From Porphyromonas sp. (GTDB lineage Bacteria; Bacteroidota; Bacteroidia; Bacteroidales; Porphyromonadaceae), in contig RBKG01000186.1 in NCBI GenBank assembly GCA_003640335.1, positions 1 to 5,262 of the forward strand: a stretch of 5,262 nt of DNA, given 5' to 3'. Shown here piece by piece: positions 1 to 5,134 of this stretch. Numbering within the stretch: position 1 is the first letter of the stretch; each line of letters starts with the position of its first letter. The translations under genes were made by a program, and so were the position numbers. The notes below the pieces were generated by a model, which worked only from the letters and a program-made list of their open reading frames with translations, did not search any database and was not told the DNA's origin.

Positions 1-204
1 TGGATATTTCTTATCCCAATATACTTCTATCGCAAGTGTATCTCTCCGCTACTACCACCAATGTGTAGATACTCTCCCACATGCTCAGCCTATGCGCTTG
101 AAGCTATTAAAAAGCATGGACCTTGGAAAGGAACATGGCTAGCCGCAAAAAGAATATTGCGTTGTCATCCTTGGGGTGGACATGGTTATGACCCCGTACC
201 TTAA
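1..204 (+). CDS. yidD: YidD family membrane protein insertion efficiency factor (5' end outside window)
   Basis: YidD is a small, membrane-associated cytoplasmic protein thought to help YidC/Sec insert inner-membrane proteins. The visible 67 residues read in frame 1 to a TAA stop and cover almost the whole family. A hydrophobic/amphipathic N-terminal stretch (visible residues 1-9) leads into the family core [19 protein letters not shown] (22-40), then [11 protein letters not shown] (50-60) and the terminal YDPVP (63-67). The three conserved cysteines (visible 22, 29, 55) are present. Family members are usually about 70-85 residues, so probably only a few to about 15 N-terminal residues lie upstream of the window. 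It is followed after only 6 nt by a TatD-family gene. A yidD-tatD pairing, often with rnpA upstream, is common in Bacteroidota, so rnpA may lie just outside; that part is inference. The family assignment is very secure. Confidence 0.95.
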   Translation, partial: WIFLIPIYFYRKCISPLLPPMCRYSPTCSAYALEAIKKHGPWKGTWLAAKRILRCHPWGGHGYDPVP

Positions 205-210
205 ACGCCT

Positions 211-873
211 ATGCATTATCTCGATATACATACCCATTATGCTCGTGAAGCTCACAACATTGATAGCAGAGTAAGCTATAGACCCATAGAGACTCTCAGC
301 ACACAAGGCTTCTACTCTATCGGATTGCACCCATGCTATCCTGAAGACATGACAGAAGAAGCTTACGCTTTATTGTGCCAAAGAATAACACGAGAGCCTA
401 TGGTATGGGCTATTGGCGAATGCGGCTTAGATAAATACTCTCAAGTGGATTTTGACATCCAAAAGCAGTATTTCATCAAACAAATTAAGCTGAGTGAACT
501 TACGCATAAACCGCTTATCATCCATTGCGTCAAGGCATACAACGAGCTCCTCAATCTAAAGAAAATCTACAAGCCTACTCAACCTTGGCTTATCCATGGG
601 TTCCGAAAAAACAAAAATGTCGCAGAGCAACTTATTAAAGCGGGTTGCTTTCTTAGTTTTGGGCAGTATTACAATCCTGAAGCATTAACTTTTGCCTTCC
701 AAGCAGGACACGCCTTCTTGGAAACAGATATGGACGTCATGCCAATAGAAGATGTCTACCAAAAAGTTAAACAAACTTTAGAAGCATCTTCAATTATGGA
801 AATTTCTCTCAATTTAAGTATCTTTGCTCCCAAAAATAACAATACTTATGAGCAAAAGCAGGAGAGAAAGTAA
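211..873 (+). CDS. TatD-family metal-dependent hydrolase (putative DNase)
   Basis: This is a 220-residue TIM-barrel hydrolase of the TatD family, whose members are cytoplasmic divalent-metal nucleases, several with 3'-5' exonuclease activity. The metal-site residues appear in family order: the HxH pair in LDIHTH (H7, H9), the glutamate in IGECGLD (E70), a histidine in LIIHC (H105), a histidine in LIHGF (H129), and the aspartate in LETDMD (D173). IGLHP (37-41) is another family signature. At 220 residues it is shorter than the roughly 255-265 usual for E. coli-type TatD/YcfH proteins, but no catalytic motif is lost, which fits short Bacteroidota versions. ATG 211 starts 6 nt after the yidD stop and just before the HxH motif, so it is the natural start. 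No Shine-Dalgarno sequence is visible. The 3' end overlaps the downstream rex start by 26 nt, so the genes are probably cotranscribed. The family is secure; the exact substrate cannot be read from sequence. Confidence 0.9.
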   Translation: MHYLDIHTHYAREAHNIDSRVSYRPIETLSTQGFYSIGLHPCYPEDMTEEAYALLCQRITREPMVWAIGECGLDKYSQVDFDIQKQYFIKQIKLSELTHKPLIIHCVKAYNELLNLKKIYKPTQPWLIHGFRKNKNVAEQLIKAGCFLSFGQYYNPEALTFAFQAGHAFLETDMDVMPIEDVYQKVKQTLEASSIMEISLNLSIFAPKNNNTYEQKQERK

Positions 874-1537
874 GACAAACCGCCCAATACCTGAGCCTAC
901 GCTAAGACGCCTACCATGGTATCTATCTTATGTTAAGCTCTTATTTGCTTCAGGAAAACGCTACATCTCATCAACGGGAATTGCCGATGGCGTAGGGGTT
1001 GAACAGTCTGTTGTCGCCAAAGATTTATCATGCGTCAATATACAAGGGCGTACGCGTGTAGGATACCTTACGCACGAACTCATTCAAGTGCTTGAAGTAT
1101 TTCTAGGCTTCACACAAACTCATAAAGCTGTACTTATAGGTGTAGGTAGTCTCGGTAGTGCTCTACTTTCGGACAAAGGGCTACAGCAATTTGGTCTAGA
1201 TATCGTAGCTGGTTTTGATATCGATCCTAATATCGTAGGCACATACATTGGTGATATTCCGATTTATCACATCGACGAATTAAGTAGCATTAAAAGTAAA
1301 GAAGAAGTCAATATTGCTATTTTAACGGTTCCTATCTTACAGGCTCAAGATACGACTGATATGCTAACGCAAAAAGGCTTCTCTGCCATATGGAACTTTA
1401 CCCCTGTGCGTATCAAAGCTCCTCAGCATGTTGTGGTACAAAACACTTCCATGTACGCTCATTTAGCTCTTATATTTACTCGAATGAGAGAGCGTTGCAA
1501 CAATTCGGCCTTACAATCTTTAGACAATAATGCTTAG
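848..1537 (+). CDS. rex: Redox-sensing transcriptional repressor Rex
   Basis: Rex binds DNA when NAD+ is high and is released by NADH, so it de-represses fermentation and respiration genes when reducing power builds up. The 229-residue reading has an N-terminal winged helix (about 14-80), including LPWYLSYVKLL, ISSTGIADGVGVEQSVVAKDLS and GRTRVGYLTHEL. A Rossmann NAD(H)-binding domain follows, with GVGSLG (98-103), the acidic strand end AGFDIDP (D124), LTVP (159-162) and IWNFTPVRI (181-189). The C-terminal helix (about 198-215) corresponds to the domain-swapped helix of Rex dimers. ATG 848 is preferred to an in-frame TTG at 824, because the extra eight residues are not family-like. The start lies inside the end of the tatD-family gene, in another frame. 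The usual VRKDLS of the recognition helix reads VAKDLS (A57), which I believe is common in Bacteroidota Rex. The FAH-family gene begins 3 nt after the stop. Likely targets, such as the adjacent methylmalonyl-CoA genes, are inference only. Confidence 0.93.
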   Translation: MSKSRRESKTNRPIPEPTLRRLPWYLSYVKLLFASGKRYISSTGIADGVGVEQSVVAKDLSCVNIQGRTRVGYLTHELIQVLEVFLGFTQTHKAVLIGVGSLGSALLSDKGLQQFGLDIVAGFDIDPNIVGTYIGDIPIYHIDELSSIKSKEEVNIAILTVPILQAQDTTDMLTQKGFSAIWNFTPVRIKAPQHVVVQNTSMYAHLALIFTRMRERCNNSALQSLDNNA

Positions 1538-1540
1538 TTT

Positions 1541-2170
1541 ATGAAAATCCTTGCCGTAGGGTTCAACTACCCTTCTCATAAGAATGAAAGCTCAAGCATA
1601 AGTTCTAAAATATTATCTCCTTCTTCAGACCCCATTATCTTCCATAAAGGAGATTCGTTGCATCGCTTAGGACACCCATATTATATTCCCGACTGGACTA
1701 ATGAGTTAGAATACGAAGCAGAAATTGTAGTTCAAATCAATCGGGTAGGCAAATGCATAGCCGAACGCTTTGCGCATAGGTATTACGACAACTTAAGTAT
1801 CGGTATAGATTTTACAGCTCGAGACCTTCAGAGAGAGGCTATAAAGAGAGGTGAACCATGGACAAGGAGTAAAGCATTTGATGGCTCTGCTGTTGTCGGA
1901 GAATGGATTAACAAACAAGAGCTCAGCTTCCCAGACAAGGCTGTAGAACTAAAGCTAGAGTGCGACAATCAACTCGTTCAACATGCCTTTAGCGATGAGA
2001 TGATTCATTCGATTGACCAAATTATCGCCTACATCAGTCAGCAACATACATTAAAAATAGGAGACCTTATTTTCACAGGTACACCTGCTGGCGTTGGGGC
2101 TTGTAAGATTGGACAAAAGCTTGTTGGCTATCTTAATCAGCACAAATTACTTGAGTTGGTACTCAAATAA
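1541..2170 (+). CDS. Fumarylacetoacetate hydrolase (FAH) family protein
   Basis: This is a complete 209-residue single-domain member of the FAH superfamily, closest in build to the FAHD1/YcgM type that hydrolyses acylpyruvates or decarboxylates oxaloacetate. The Mg2+/Mn2+-binding residues are visible: ExE in LEYEAEIVV (E59, E61) and the aspartate in GIDFTARDLQ (D90, with R94, D95 and Q97). WTRSKAFDGSAVVG (107-120) carries the conserved lysine K111. GDLIFTGTPAGVG (174-186) is the C-terminal family signature. The FAHD1/YcgM group is usually about 215-225 residues, so this one is near full length; residues 14-30 look like a divergent Ser-rich loop. It starts 3 nt after the rex stop and almost certainly shares its transcript. 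No aromatic-degradation genes are nearby, so a central-metabolism role such as oxaloacetate decarboxylase or acylpyruvase is more plausible than homoprotocatechuate degradation. The substrate is inference; the family is secure. Confidence 0.88.
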   Translation: MKILAVGFNYPSHKNESSSISSKILSPSSDPIIFHKGDSLHRLGHPYYIPDWTNELEYEAEIVVQINRVGKCIAERFAHRYYDNLSIGIDFTARDLQREAIKRGEPWTRSKAFDGSAVVGEWINKQELSFPDKAVELKLECDNQLVQHAFSDEMIHSIDQIIAYISQQHTLKIGDLIFTGTPAGVGACKIGQKLVGYLNQHKLLELVLK

Positions 2171-2200
2171 AAATAATATATCTAACAAGTAAACTCTATT

Positions 2201-2223
2201 GTATAATCTTTTTTTGATTATGC
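2201..2223. repeat. AT-rich palindrome upstream of the mce promoter
   Basis: GTATAATC and GATTATGC flank a run of seven T. The arms pair over 8 positions, with one T-G pair as the only non-Watson-Crick match. It lies 31-53 nt after the FAH-family stop and ends 2 nt before the putative -33 element at 2226. It could be an operator for a regulator of the mce promoter, or a weak hairpin at the end of the upstream transcript. It lacks a GC-rich stem and a trailing U-tract, so it is not a convincing terminator, and it does not match the Rex consensus as I know it. Confidence 0.4.
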
Positions 2224-2225
2224 TC

Positions 2226-2255
2226 TTGACTATATAGATATATTCATTACATTTG
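2226..2255 (+). promoter_or_regulatory. Bacteroidota-type promoter for mce
   Basis: A TTG at 2226-2228 is followed, after a 19-nt spacer, by TACATTTG at 2248-2255. This exactly fits the primary sigma (SigAB) promoter of Bacteroidota, with a TTTG/TTG -33 box and a TAnnTTTG -7 box about 19-21 nt apart. It is the only place in the non-coding DNA where both boxes match in full, and it precedes a gene whose codon use suggests high expression. Transcription would begin near 2260, leaving a leader of about 70 nt before the mce start at 2329. The start site itself is inferred. Confidence 0.72.
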
Positions 2256-2273
2256 CACATATAAACGGACAAA

Positions 2274-2296
2274 GCTTAGCTTTTGAAATGCTAAGC
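2274..2296 (+). repeat. Perfect 7-bp hairpin in the presumed mce 5' leader
   Basis: GCTTAGC (2274-2280) and GCTAAGC (2290-2296) are exact reverse complements around a 9-nt loop. The element lies about 15-20 nt after the inferred transcription start and 32 nt before the mce ATG. As RNA it could stabilise the 5' end or regulate translation. As DNA it could be an operator just downstream of the promoter. No known riboswitch class is recognisable, and no U-tract follows that would make it a strong terminator. Confidence 0.5.
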
Positions 2297-2328
2297 AAAG
2301 TAGAATTTTTATAAAAGATTTTTTAGCT

Positions 2329-2739
2329 ATGAACCTGTCTCACATTGAGCATTTAGGTATTGCAGTAAAGAGCATCGAAGAAGCTCTTCCTTACTACGAA
2401 GGTATTCTTGGTCTTAAGTGTTACAACATTGAGGTTGTAGAAGACCAAAAGGTAAAAACAGCATTCTTCAAAGTTGGTCAGACTAAAATCGAACTTCTAG
2501 AAGCTACTAGCCCAGAGAGCACTATCGCTAAGTTCATTGAAACTCGCGGAGAAGGCATCCATCACATTGCATTCAATGTGCCAGATACTCAGGAAGCTCT
2601 TGAAGAAGCTGAAGCTAAGGGTGTTCGTCTTATTGACAAGAAGGCTCGTCTTGGAGCAGAAAACCTAAATATCGGTTTCCTACACCCTAAGAGCACAATG
2701 GGTGTACTTACGGAATTCTGCGATTACAAGAATCTGTAA
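2329..2739 (+). CDS. mce: Methylmalonyl-CoA epimerase
   Basis: This cytoplasmic VOC-superfamily enzyme (136 residues, the usual size) interconverts (R)- and (S)-methylmalonyl-CoA. It links methylmalonyl-CoA mutase, which makes the R form from succinyl-CoA, to the S-specific decarboxylase encoded next door. Two beta-alpha-beta-beta-beta modules are visible. The first starts at IEHLGIAV with probable metal ligand H8 and ends in KIELLE (E55 at the expected Gln/Glu ligand position). The second starts at GIHHIAFNV (H78/H79) and ends in GVLTEF (E129, the expected ligand and catalytic glutamate). The ATG sits directly before the first beta strand. The gene has its own promoter upstream and a strong terminator about 8 nt after its stop, so at least part of its mRNA is probably monocistronic. 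Codon use is as biased as in mmdA, suggesting high expression. The assignment is secure from motifs and context together. Confidence 0.95.
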   Translation: MNLSHIEHLGIAVKSIEEALPYYEGILGLKCYNIEVVEDQKVKTAFFKVGQTKIELLEATSPESTIAKFIETRGEGIHHIAFNVPDTQEALEEAEAKGVRLIDKKARLGAENLNIGFLHPKSTMGVLTEFCDYKNL

Positions 2740-2746
2740 ATTTAAG

Positions 2747-2787
2747 AGACCCTAATACCTCTTCTTGCAGGTATTAGAGGTCTTTTT
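2747..2787 (+). terminator. Intrinsic terminator after mce
   Basis: The 5' arm is AGACC plus CTAATACCT (2747-2760) and the 3' arm is AGGTATTAG plus GGTCT (2769-2783). They form 14 base pairs interrupted only by one bulged A at 2778, around an 8-nt loop. The stem runs directly into a T-tract (2783-2787). This is the classic intrinsic terminator shape, and it starts 8 nt after the mce stop. It should separate mce from mmdA transcripts at least partly. Confidence 0.88.
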
Positions 2788-2793
2788 CATTTG
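2765..2793 (+). promoter_or_regulatory. Possible mmdA promoter overlapping the mce terminator
   Basis: TTG at 2765-2767 and TTCATTTG at 2786-2793 are separated by 18 nt. This resembles the Bacteroidota promoter, with one mismatch in the -7 box (TTnnTTTG rather than TAnnTTTG) and a slightly short spacer. It would fire just after the terminator and supply the mmd genes independently of mce. With such short AT-rich motifs a chance match is quite possible. Confidence 0.35.
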
Positions 2794-2794
2794 T

Positions 2795-2823
2795 TCCTAT
2801 CCCTTCCTCGTGAGGAGCTAGGA
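2795..2823 (+). repeat. Two-part inverted repeat in the mce-mmdA gap
   Basis: TCCTA (2795-2799) pairs with TAGGA (2819-2823). Inside it, TTCCT (2804-2808) pairs with AGGAG (2813-2817) with one G-T pair, around the 4-nt loop CGTG. The two stems are joined by an asymmetric internal loop (TCCC against C). If transcription starts near 2800 it would sit at or near the 5' end of the mmdA mRNA, where it could stabilise the message. No U-tract follows, so it is not a second terminator. The 39 nt between it and the mmdA ATG are A-rich, typical of Bacteroidota ribosome-entry regions. Confidence 0.45.
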
Positions 2824-2862
2824 CCAAAGAGTAAGGTAAATAAATAAACGAACAAATAGATT

Positions 2863-4416
2863 ATGAGTGTTCAATTAGAAAAGATTAAAGAGCTTATTAA
2901 GCTCCGCCAAGAAGCACACCTAGGCGGTGGTCAAAAGAGAATCGACAGCCAGCATGCCAAAGGTAAGCTTACTGCTCGCGAACGTATTGCCCTTCTTCTT
3001 GATGAAGGTAGTTTTGAAGAAATTGATACTTTCGTACTTCACCGTAGCACAAACTTTGGTGTTGACAAAGTAAAGCACCTCGGTGATGGTGTCGTTACTG
3101 GTTATGGTACTATCGATGGTCGTCTTGTATATGTATTCGCACAAGACTTCACAGTGGTAGCAGGTTCACTAGGAGAAATGCTCGCTAGTAAGATTGTTAA
3201 GATTATGAACCTTGCTATGCAACAAGGTGCTCCTGTTATTGGTCTTAACGACTCTGGTGGTGCACGTATCCAAGAAGGTATCAATGCCCTACAAGGTTAT
3301 GGAGATATTTTCCAAAATAACATCCTTGCTTCTGGGGTAGTTCCTCAAATCTCAGCTATCTTTGGTCCTTGTGCTGGTGGTGCTGTATATTCTCCAGCTC
3401 TAACAGACTTCACTATTATGGTTAAGGGTACTAGCTATATGTTCCTAACTGGTCCTAAGGTAGTAAAGACTGTTACAGGTGAAGATGTAACTCAAGAACA
3501 ACTTGGAGGTGCAAGTGTACACGCTAGCAAGAGTGGTGTAACTCACTTTGCTGTTGATAGCGAAGAGGAAGGTATACGCCTAATCCGTCATCTATTCAGC
3601 TTCATTCCTCAAAACAATATGGAAGAAGCTCCTGTCGTAGAGTGCACAGACCCTATTGACCGTGTAGATGACATCTTGAATACTATCATTCCAGATCAGC
3701 CTAATAAGGGTTACAACATGTATGATGTAATTGGCACTCTTGTTGATAATGGAGAATTCCTTGAAGTTCACAAGGACTATGCTAAGAACATCATCATCGG
3801 ATTTGCTCGTTTCAATGGTCAGAGCGTGGGTATCGTAGCTAACCAACCTATGGTAATGGCTGGTGCTCTAGACAGCAACGCTTCTCGTAAGGCTGCTCGT
3901 TTTGTACGTTTCTGTGACGCATTCAATATTCCTCTAGTTACACTAGTAGACGTACCAGGCTTCCTTCCAGGAACAGGTCAAGAATATAACGGTGTTATCG
4001 TACATGGTGCAAAACTTCTTTATGCATTCGGAGAAGCTACTGTACCTAAGATTACAATTACACTTCGTAAGAGCTATGGTGGTGCATACATCGTAATGAA
4101 CTCTAAGCACCTGCGTTCTGATGTAAATCTAGCTTGGCCTAGCGCTGAAATCGCAGTTATGGGTCCAAGTGGAGCTGTTGAAGTTATCTTTGCTAAGGAA
4201 GTTGCTGCAGCTGAAAATCCTGCTGAAGCTGCTCTTCAGAAGGAAGAAGAGTACCGTAAGGCATTTGCAAACCCATACAATGCTGCTTCTTACGGATTTA
4301 TGGATGATGTCATCGAGCCACGCAACACTCGTTTCCGCATCATACGTGCATTAGAACAGTTACGTACTAAGAAGCAGACTATTCCTGCTAAGAAGCACGA
4401 TAACCTTCCTCTGTAA
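2863..4416 (+). CDS. mmdA: Methylmalonyl-CoA decarboxylase alpha subunit (carboxyltransferase)
   Basis: MmdA transfers the carboxyl group of (S)-methylmalonyl-CoA to biotin on the gamma subunit, giving propionyl-CoA. The membrane beta subunit then decarboxylates carboxybiotin and pumps Na+. The 517-residue protein matches the 510-520 of PccB/MmdA-type carboxyltransferases and has both crotonase-like halves. In the N half are GKLTARERI (34-42), [10 protein letters not shown] (101-110), SGGARIQEG (131-139) and [16 protein letters not shown] (168-183). In the C half are [17 protein letters not shown] (363-379) and [14 protein letters not shown] (404-417), followed by [17 protein letters not shown] (425-441). 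The GGAR/GPCAGGA and GFLPG/YGGAY loops supply the oxyanion holes for CoA thioester and biotin. The same fold serves propionyl-CoA carboxylase beta, but mmdD, mmdE and mmdC follow and no biotin carboxylase is seen, so the decarboxylase reading is preferred. Arginine codons are 16 CGT of 22, a strong bias suggesting high expression. mmdD follows after 36 nt. Confidence 0.95.
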   Translation: MSVQLEKIKELIKLRQEAHLGGGQKRIDSQHAKGKLTARERIALLLDEGSFEEIDTFVLHRSTNFGVDKVKHLGDGVVTGYGTIDGRLVYVFAQDFTVVAGSLGEMLASKIVKIMNLAMQQGAPVIGLNDSGGARIQEGINALQGYGDIFQNNILASGVVPQISAIFGPCAGGAVYSPALTDFTIMVKGTSYMFLTGPKVVKTVTGEDVTQEQLGGASVHASKSGVTHFAVDSEEEGIRLIRHLFSFIPQNNMEEAPVVECTDPIDRVDDILNTIIPDQPNKGYNMYDVIGTLVDNGEFLEVHKDYAKNIIIGFARFNGQSVGIVANQPMVMAGALDSNASRKAARFVRFCDAFNIPLVTLVDVPGFLPGTGQEYNGVIVHGAKLLYAFGEATVPKITITLRKSYGGAYIVMNSKHLRSDVNLAWPSAEIAVMGPSGAVEVIFAKEVAAAENPAEAALQKEEEYRKAFANPYNAASYGFMDDVIEPRNTRFRIIRALEQLRTKKQTIPAKKHDNLPL

Positions 4417-4452
4417 TCACTGACAATAACCTGCGTAAGTCCTCTGGTCATT

Positions 4453-4941
4453 ATGGCAACGATTGCGACTAAAATACTCGTAGGATCTTATTGCTTTATC
4501 CTGTCTACGTCTCTCCTCCATGCTCATGGAGGGAACGTAGCGCAGTTGCAACAAAAAGATCCACTAGGTATCGTCTTAACACTAACAGCTATTTCTGTTG
4601 TATTTACGGCTCTTATTCTCCTTGTGCTTGTCTTTAACCTGCTAGGCGGATATTTGAATAAAATACACAACAAGTCTCAGTTAGTCAAGGATAAGACGCA
4701 AACACTCCAAGGGAACCAGAGCCTCGATACTAAGGTGGCTCCAGAAATAATGGCTGCTATCGCTCTTAGTATCTCCAAAGAGCAGATGAATATCTCAGAA
4801 GAAACTGTTGCAGCTATTTCAATAGCTTTACACAGCTATCTGAATACTCAGCACGACTTTGTTGAGAGCTATAAGCTCACCATCAGACATCGCCCTACTC
4901 TATGGAATTACAAAGGTCAATGCTTACGCCAATATCCATAA
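4453..4941 (+). CDS. mmdD: Methylmalonyl-CoA decarboxylase delta subunit (OadG family)
   Basis: This 162-residue membrane protein is the OadG-like small subunit of Na+-pumping decarboxylases, which holds the soluble carboxyltransferase to the membrane beta subunit. A first hydrophobic stretch (about 8-23, ending LLHAHGG) resembles a signal peptide or a first membrane segment. The OadG-type transmembrane helix follows at about 37-65, from DPLGIVLTLTAISVVF to FNLLGG. A polar linker (about 69-95) and a cytoplasmic C-terminal domain (about 96-162) complete the protein. That domain carries two AAI-containing helices (APEIMAAIAL and EETVAAISIALH) and ends in a TLWNYKGQ motif like the W-containing tails of OadG proteins. 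Residues 114-162 align without gaps to the next gene, mmdE (20 of 49 identical). ATG 4453 gives the expected N-terminal hydrophobic segment. The order mmdA-D-E-C supports the role. Overall conservation is low, as is normal for this family. Confidence 0.85.
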   Translation: MATIATKILVGSYCFILSTSLLHAHGGNVAQLQQKDPLGIVLTLTAISVVFTALILLVLVFNLLGGYLNKIHNKSQLVKDKTQTLQGNQSLDTKVAPEIMAAIALSISKEQMNISEETVAAISIALHSYLNTQHDFVESYKLTIRHRPTLWNYKGQCLRQYP

Positions 4942-4954
4942 ATAAACAACAGAG

Positions 4955-5110
4955 ATGAACGAAAAAGAAGTCTTTGCAGCTATTGCTTACGCACTGCATG
5001 AAGAATTAGGCAAGCACACGCACGATCAAGAGTCTTTCGTCCTAACATTCAAGCGTACGCCTACTGCTTGGAATCTCAAGACTCAGATGATGCGTCCTCT
5101 ACCTCGCTAG
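4955..5110 (+). CDS. mmdE: Methylmalonyl-CoA decarboxylase epsilon subunit (small)
   Basis: This 51-residue ORF runs from ATG 4955 to TAG 5110, 13 nt after mmdD and 24 nt before mmdC. It is soluble, with no membrane segment: a predicted helix (EVFAAIAYALHEEL, 5-18), an acidic/His turn (HTHDQES, 21-27), a strand (FVLTFKR, 28-34) and a PTAWNLKTQ tail (36-44). Residues 2-50 align without gaps to residues 114-162 of MmdD, with 20 identities including AAI, ALH, ES, LT, PT, WN, K, Q and R. In Veillonella the mmdA-D-E-C-B operon encodes a roughly 55-residue epsilon subunit that resembles the delta C-terminus and, as I recall, stabilises the complex. Size, position and resemblance all fit here. Codons and spacing match the neighbours, so it is a real gene and not a spacer. 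It is easily missed by gene callers with a length cutoff. Confidence 0.85.
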   Translation: MNEKEVFAAIAYALHEELGKHTHDQESFVLTFKRTPTAWNLKTQMMRPLPR

Positions 5111-5134
5111 TAACCACTAAAATTAAATTAGACA

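Noticed and set aside
139..330. Minus-strand ORF of 63 codons across the yidD/tatD junction
   Set aside because: It lies opposite two well-supported genes, resembles no family I recognise, and fits a shadow of their coding.
819..826. TATCTTTG, a perfect -7 box match 21 nt before the rex ATG, as an internal rex promoter
   Set aside because: No TTG/TTTG box lies 19-21 nt upstream, and the same 8-mer occurs inside mmdA, where it encodes Ile-Phe, so a chance match is likely.
824..847. TTG at 824 as an alternative rex start adding eight residues
   Set aside because: ATG 848 is in the same frame, gives the expected family length and needs no rare start; the added residues do not resemble Rex N-termini.
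2201..2223. Palindrome as the transcription terminator of the yidD-tatD-rex-FAH operon
   Set aside because: The stem is almost all A/T and no U-tract follows the 3' arm; the T-run is in the loop. It is kept only as an inverted repeat.
2920..3846. Three minus-strand ORFs (60-84 codons) opposite mmdA
   Set aside because: mmdA is a full-length, motif-complete gene; these antisense frames have no recognisable domains or start signals.
4169..4354. A 61-codon + strand ORF in another frame inside mmdA
   Set aside because: It is Leu/Lys-rich low-complexity translation of the mmdA Ala/Glu-rich region; the mmdA frame is clearly the real one.
2863..4416. Propionyl-CoA carboxylase beta subunit instead of MmdA
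   Set aside because: The fold and motifs are shared, but the following OadG-like subunit, epsilon-like gene and small biotin carrier indicate a membrane decarboxylase, and no biotin carboxylase gene is present.
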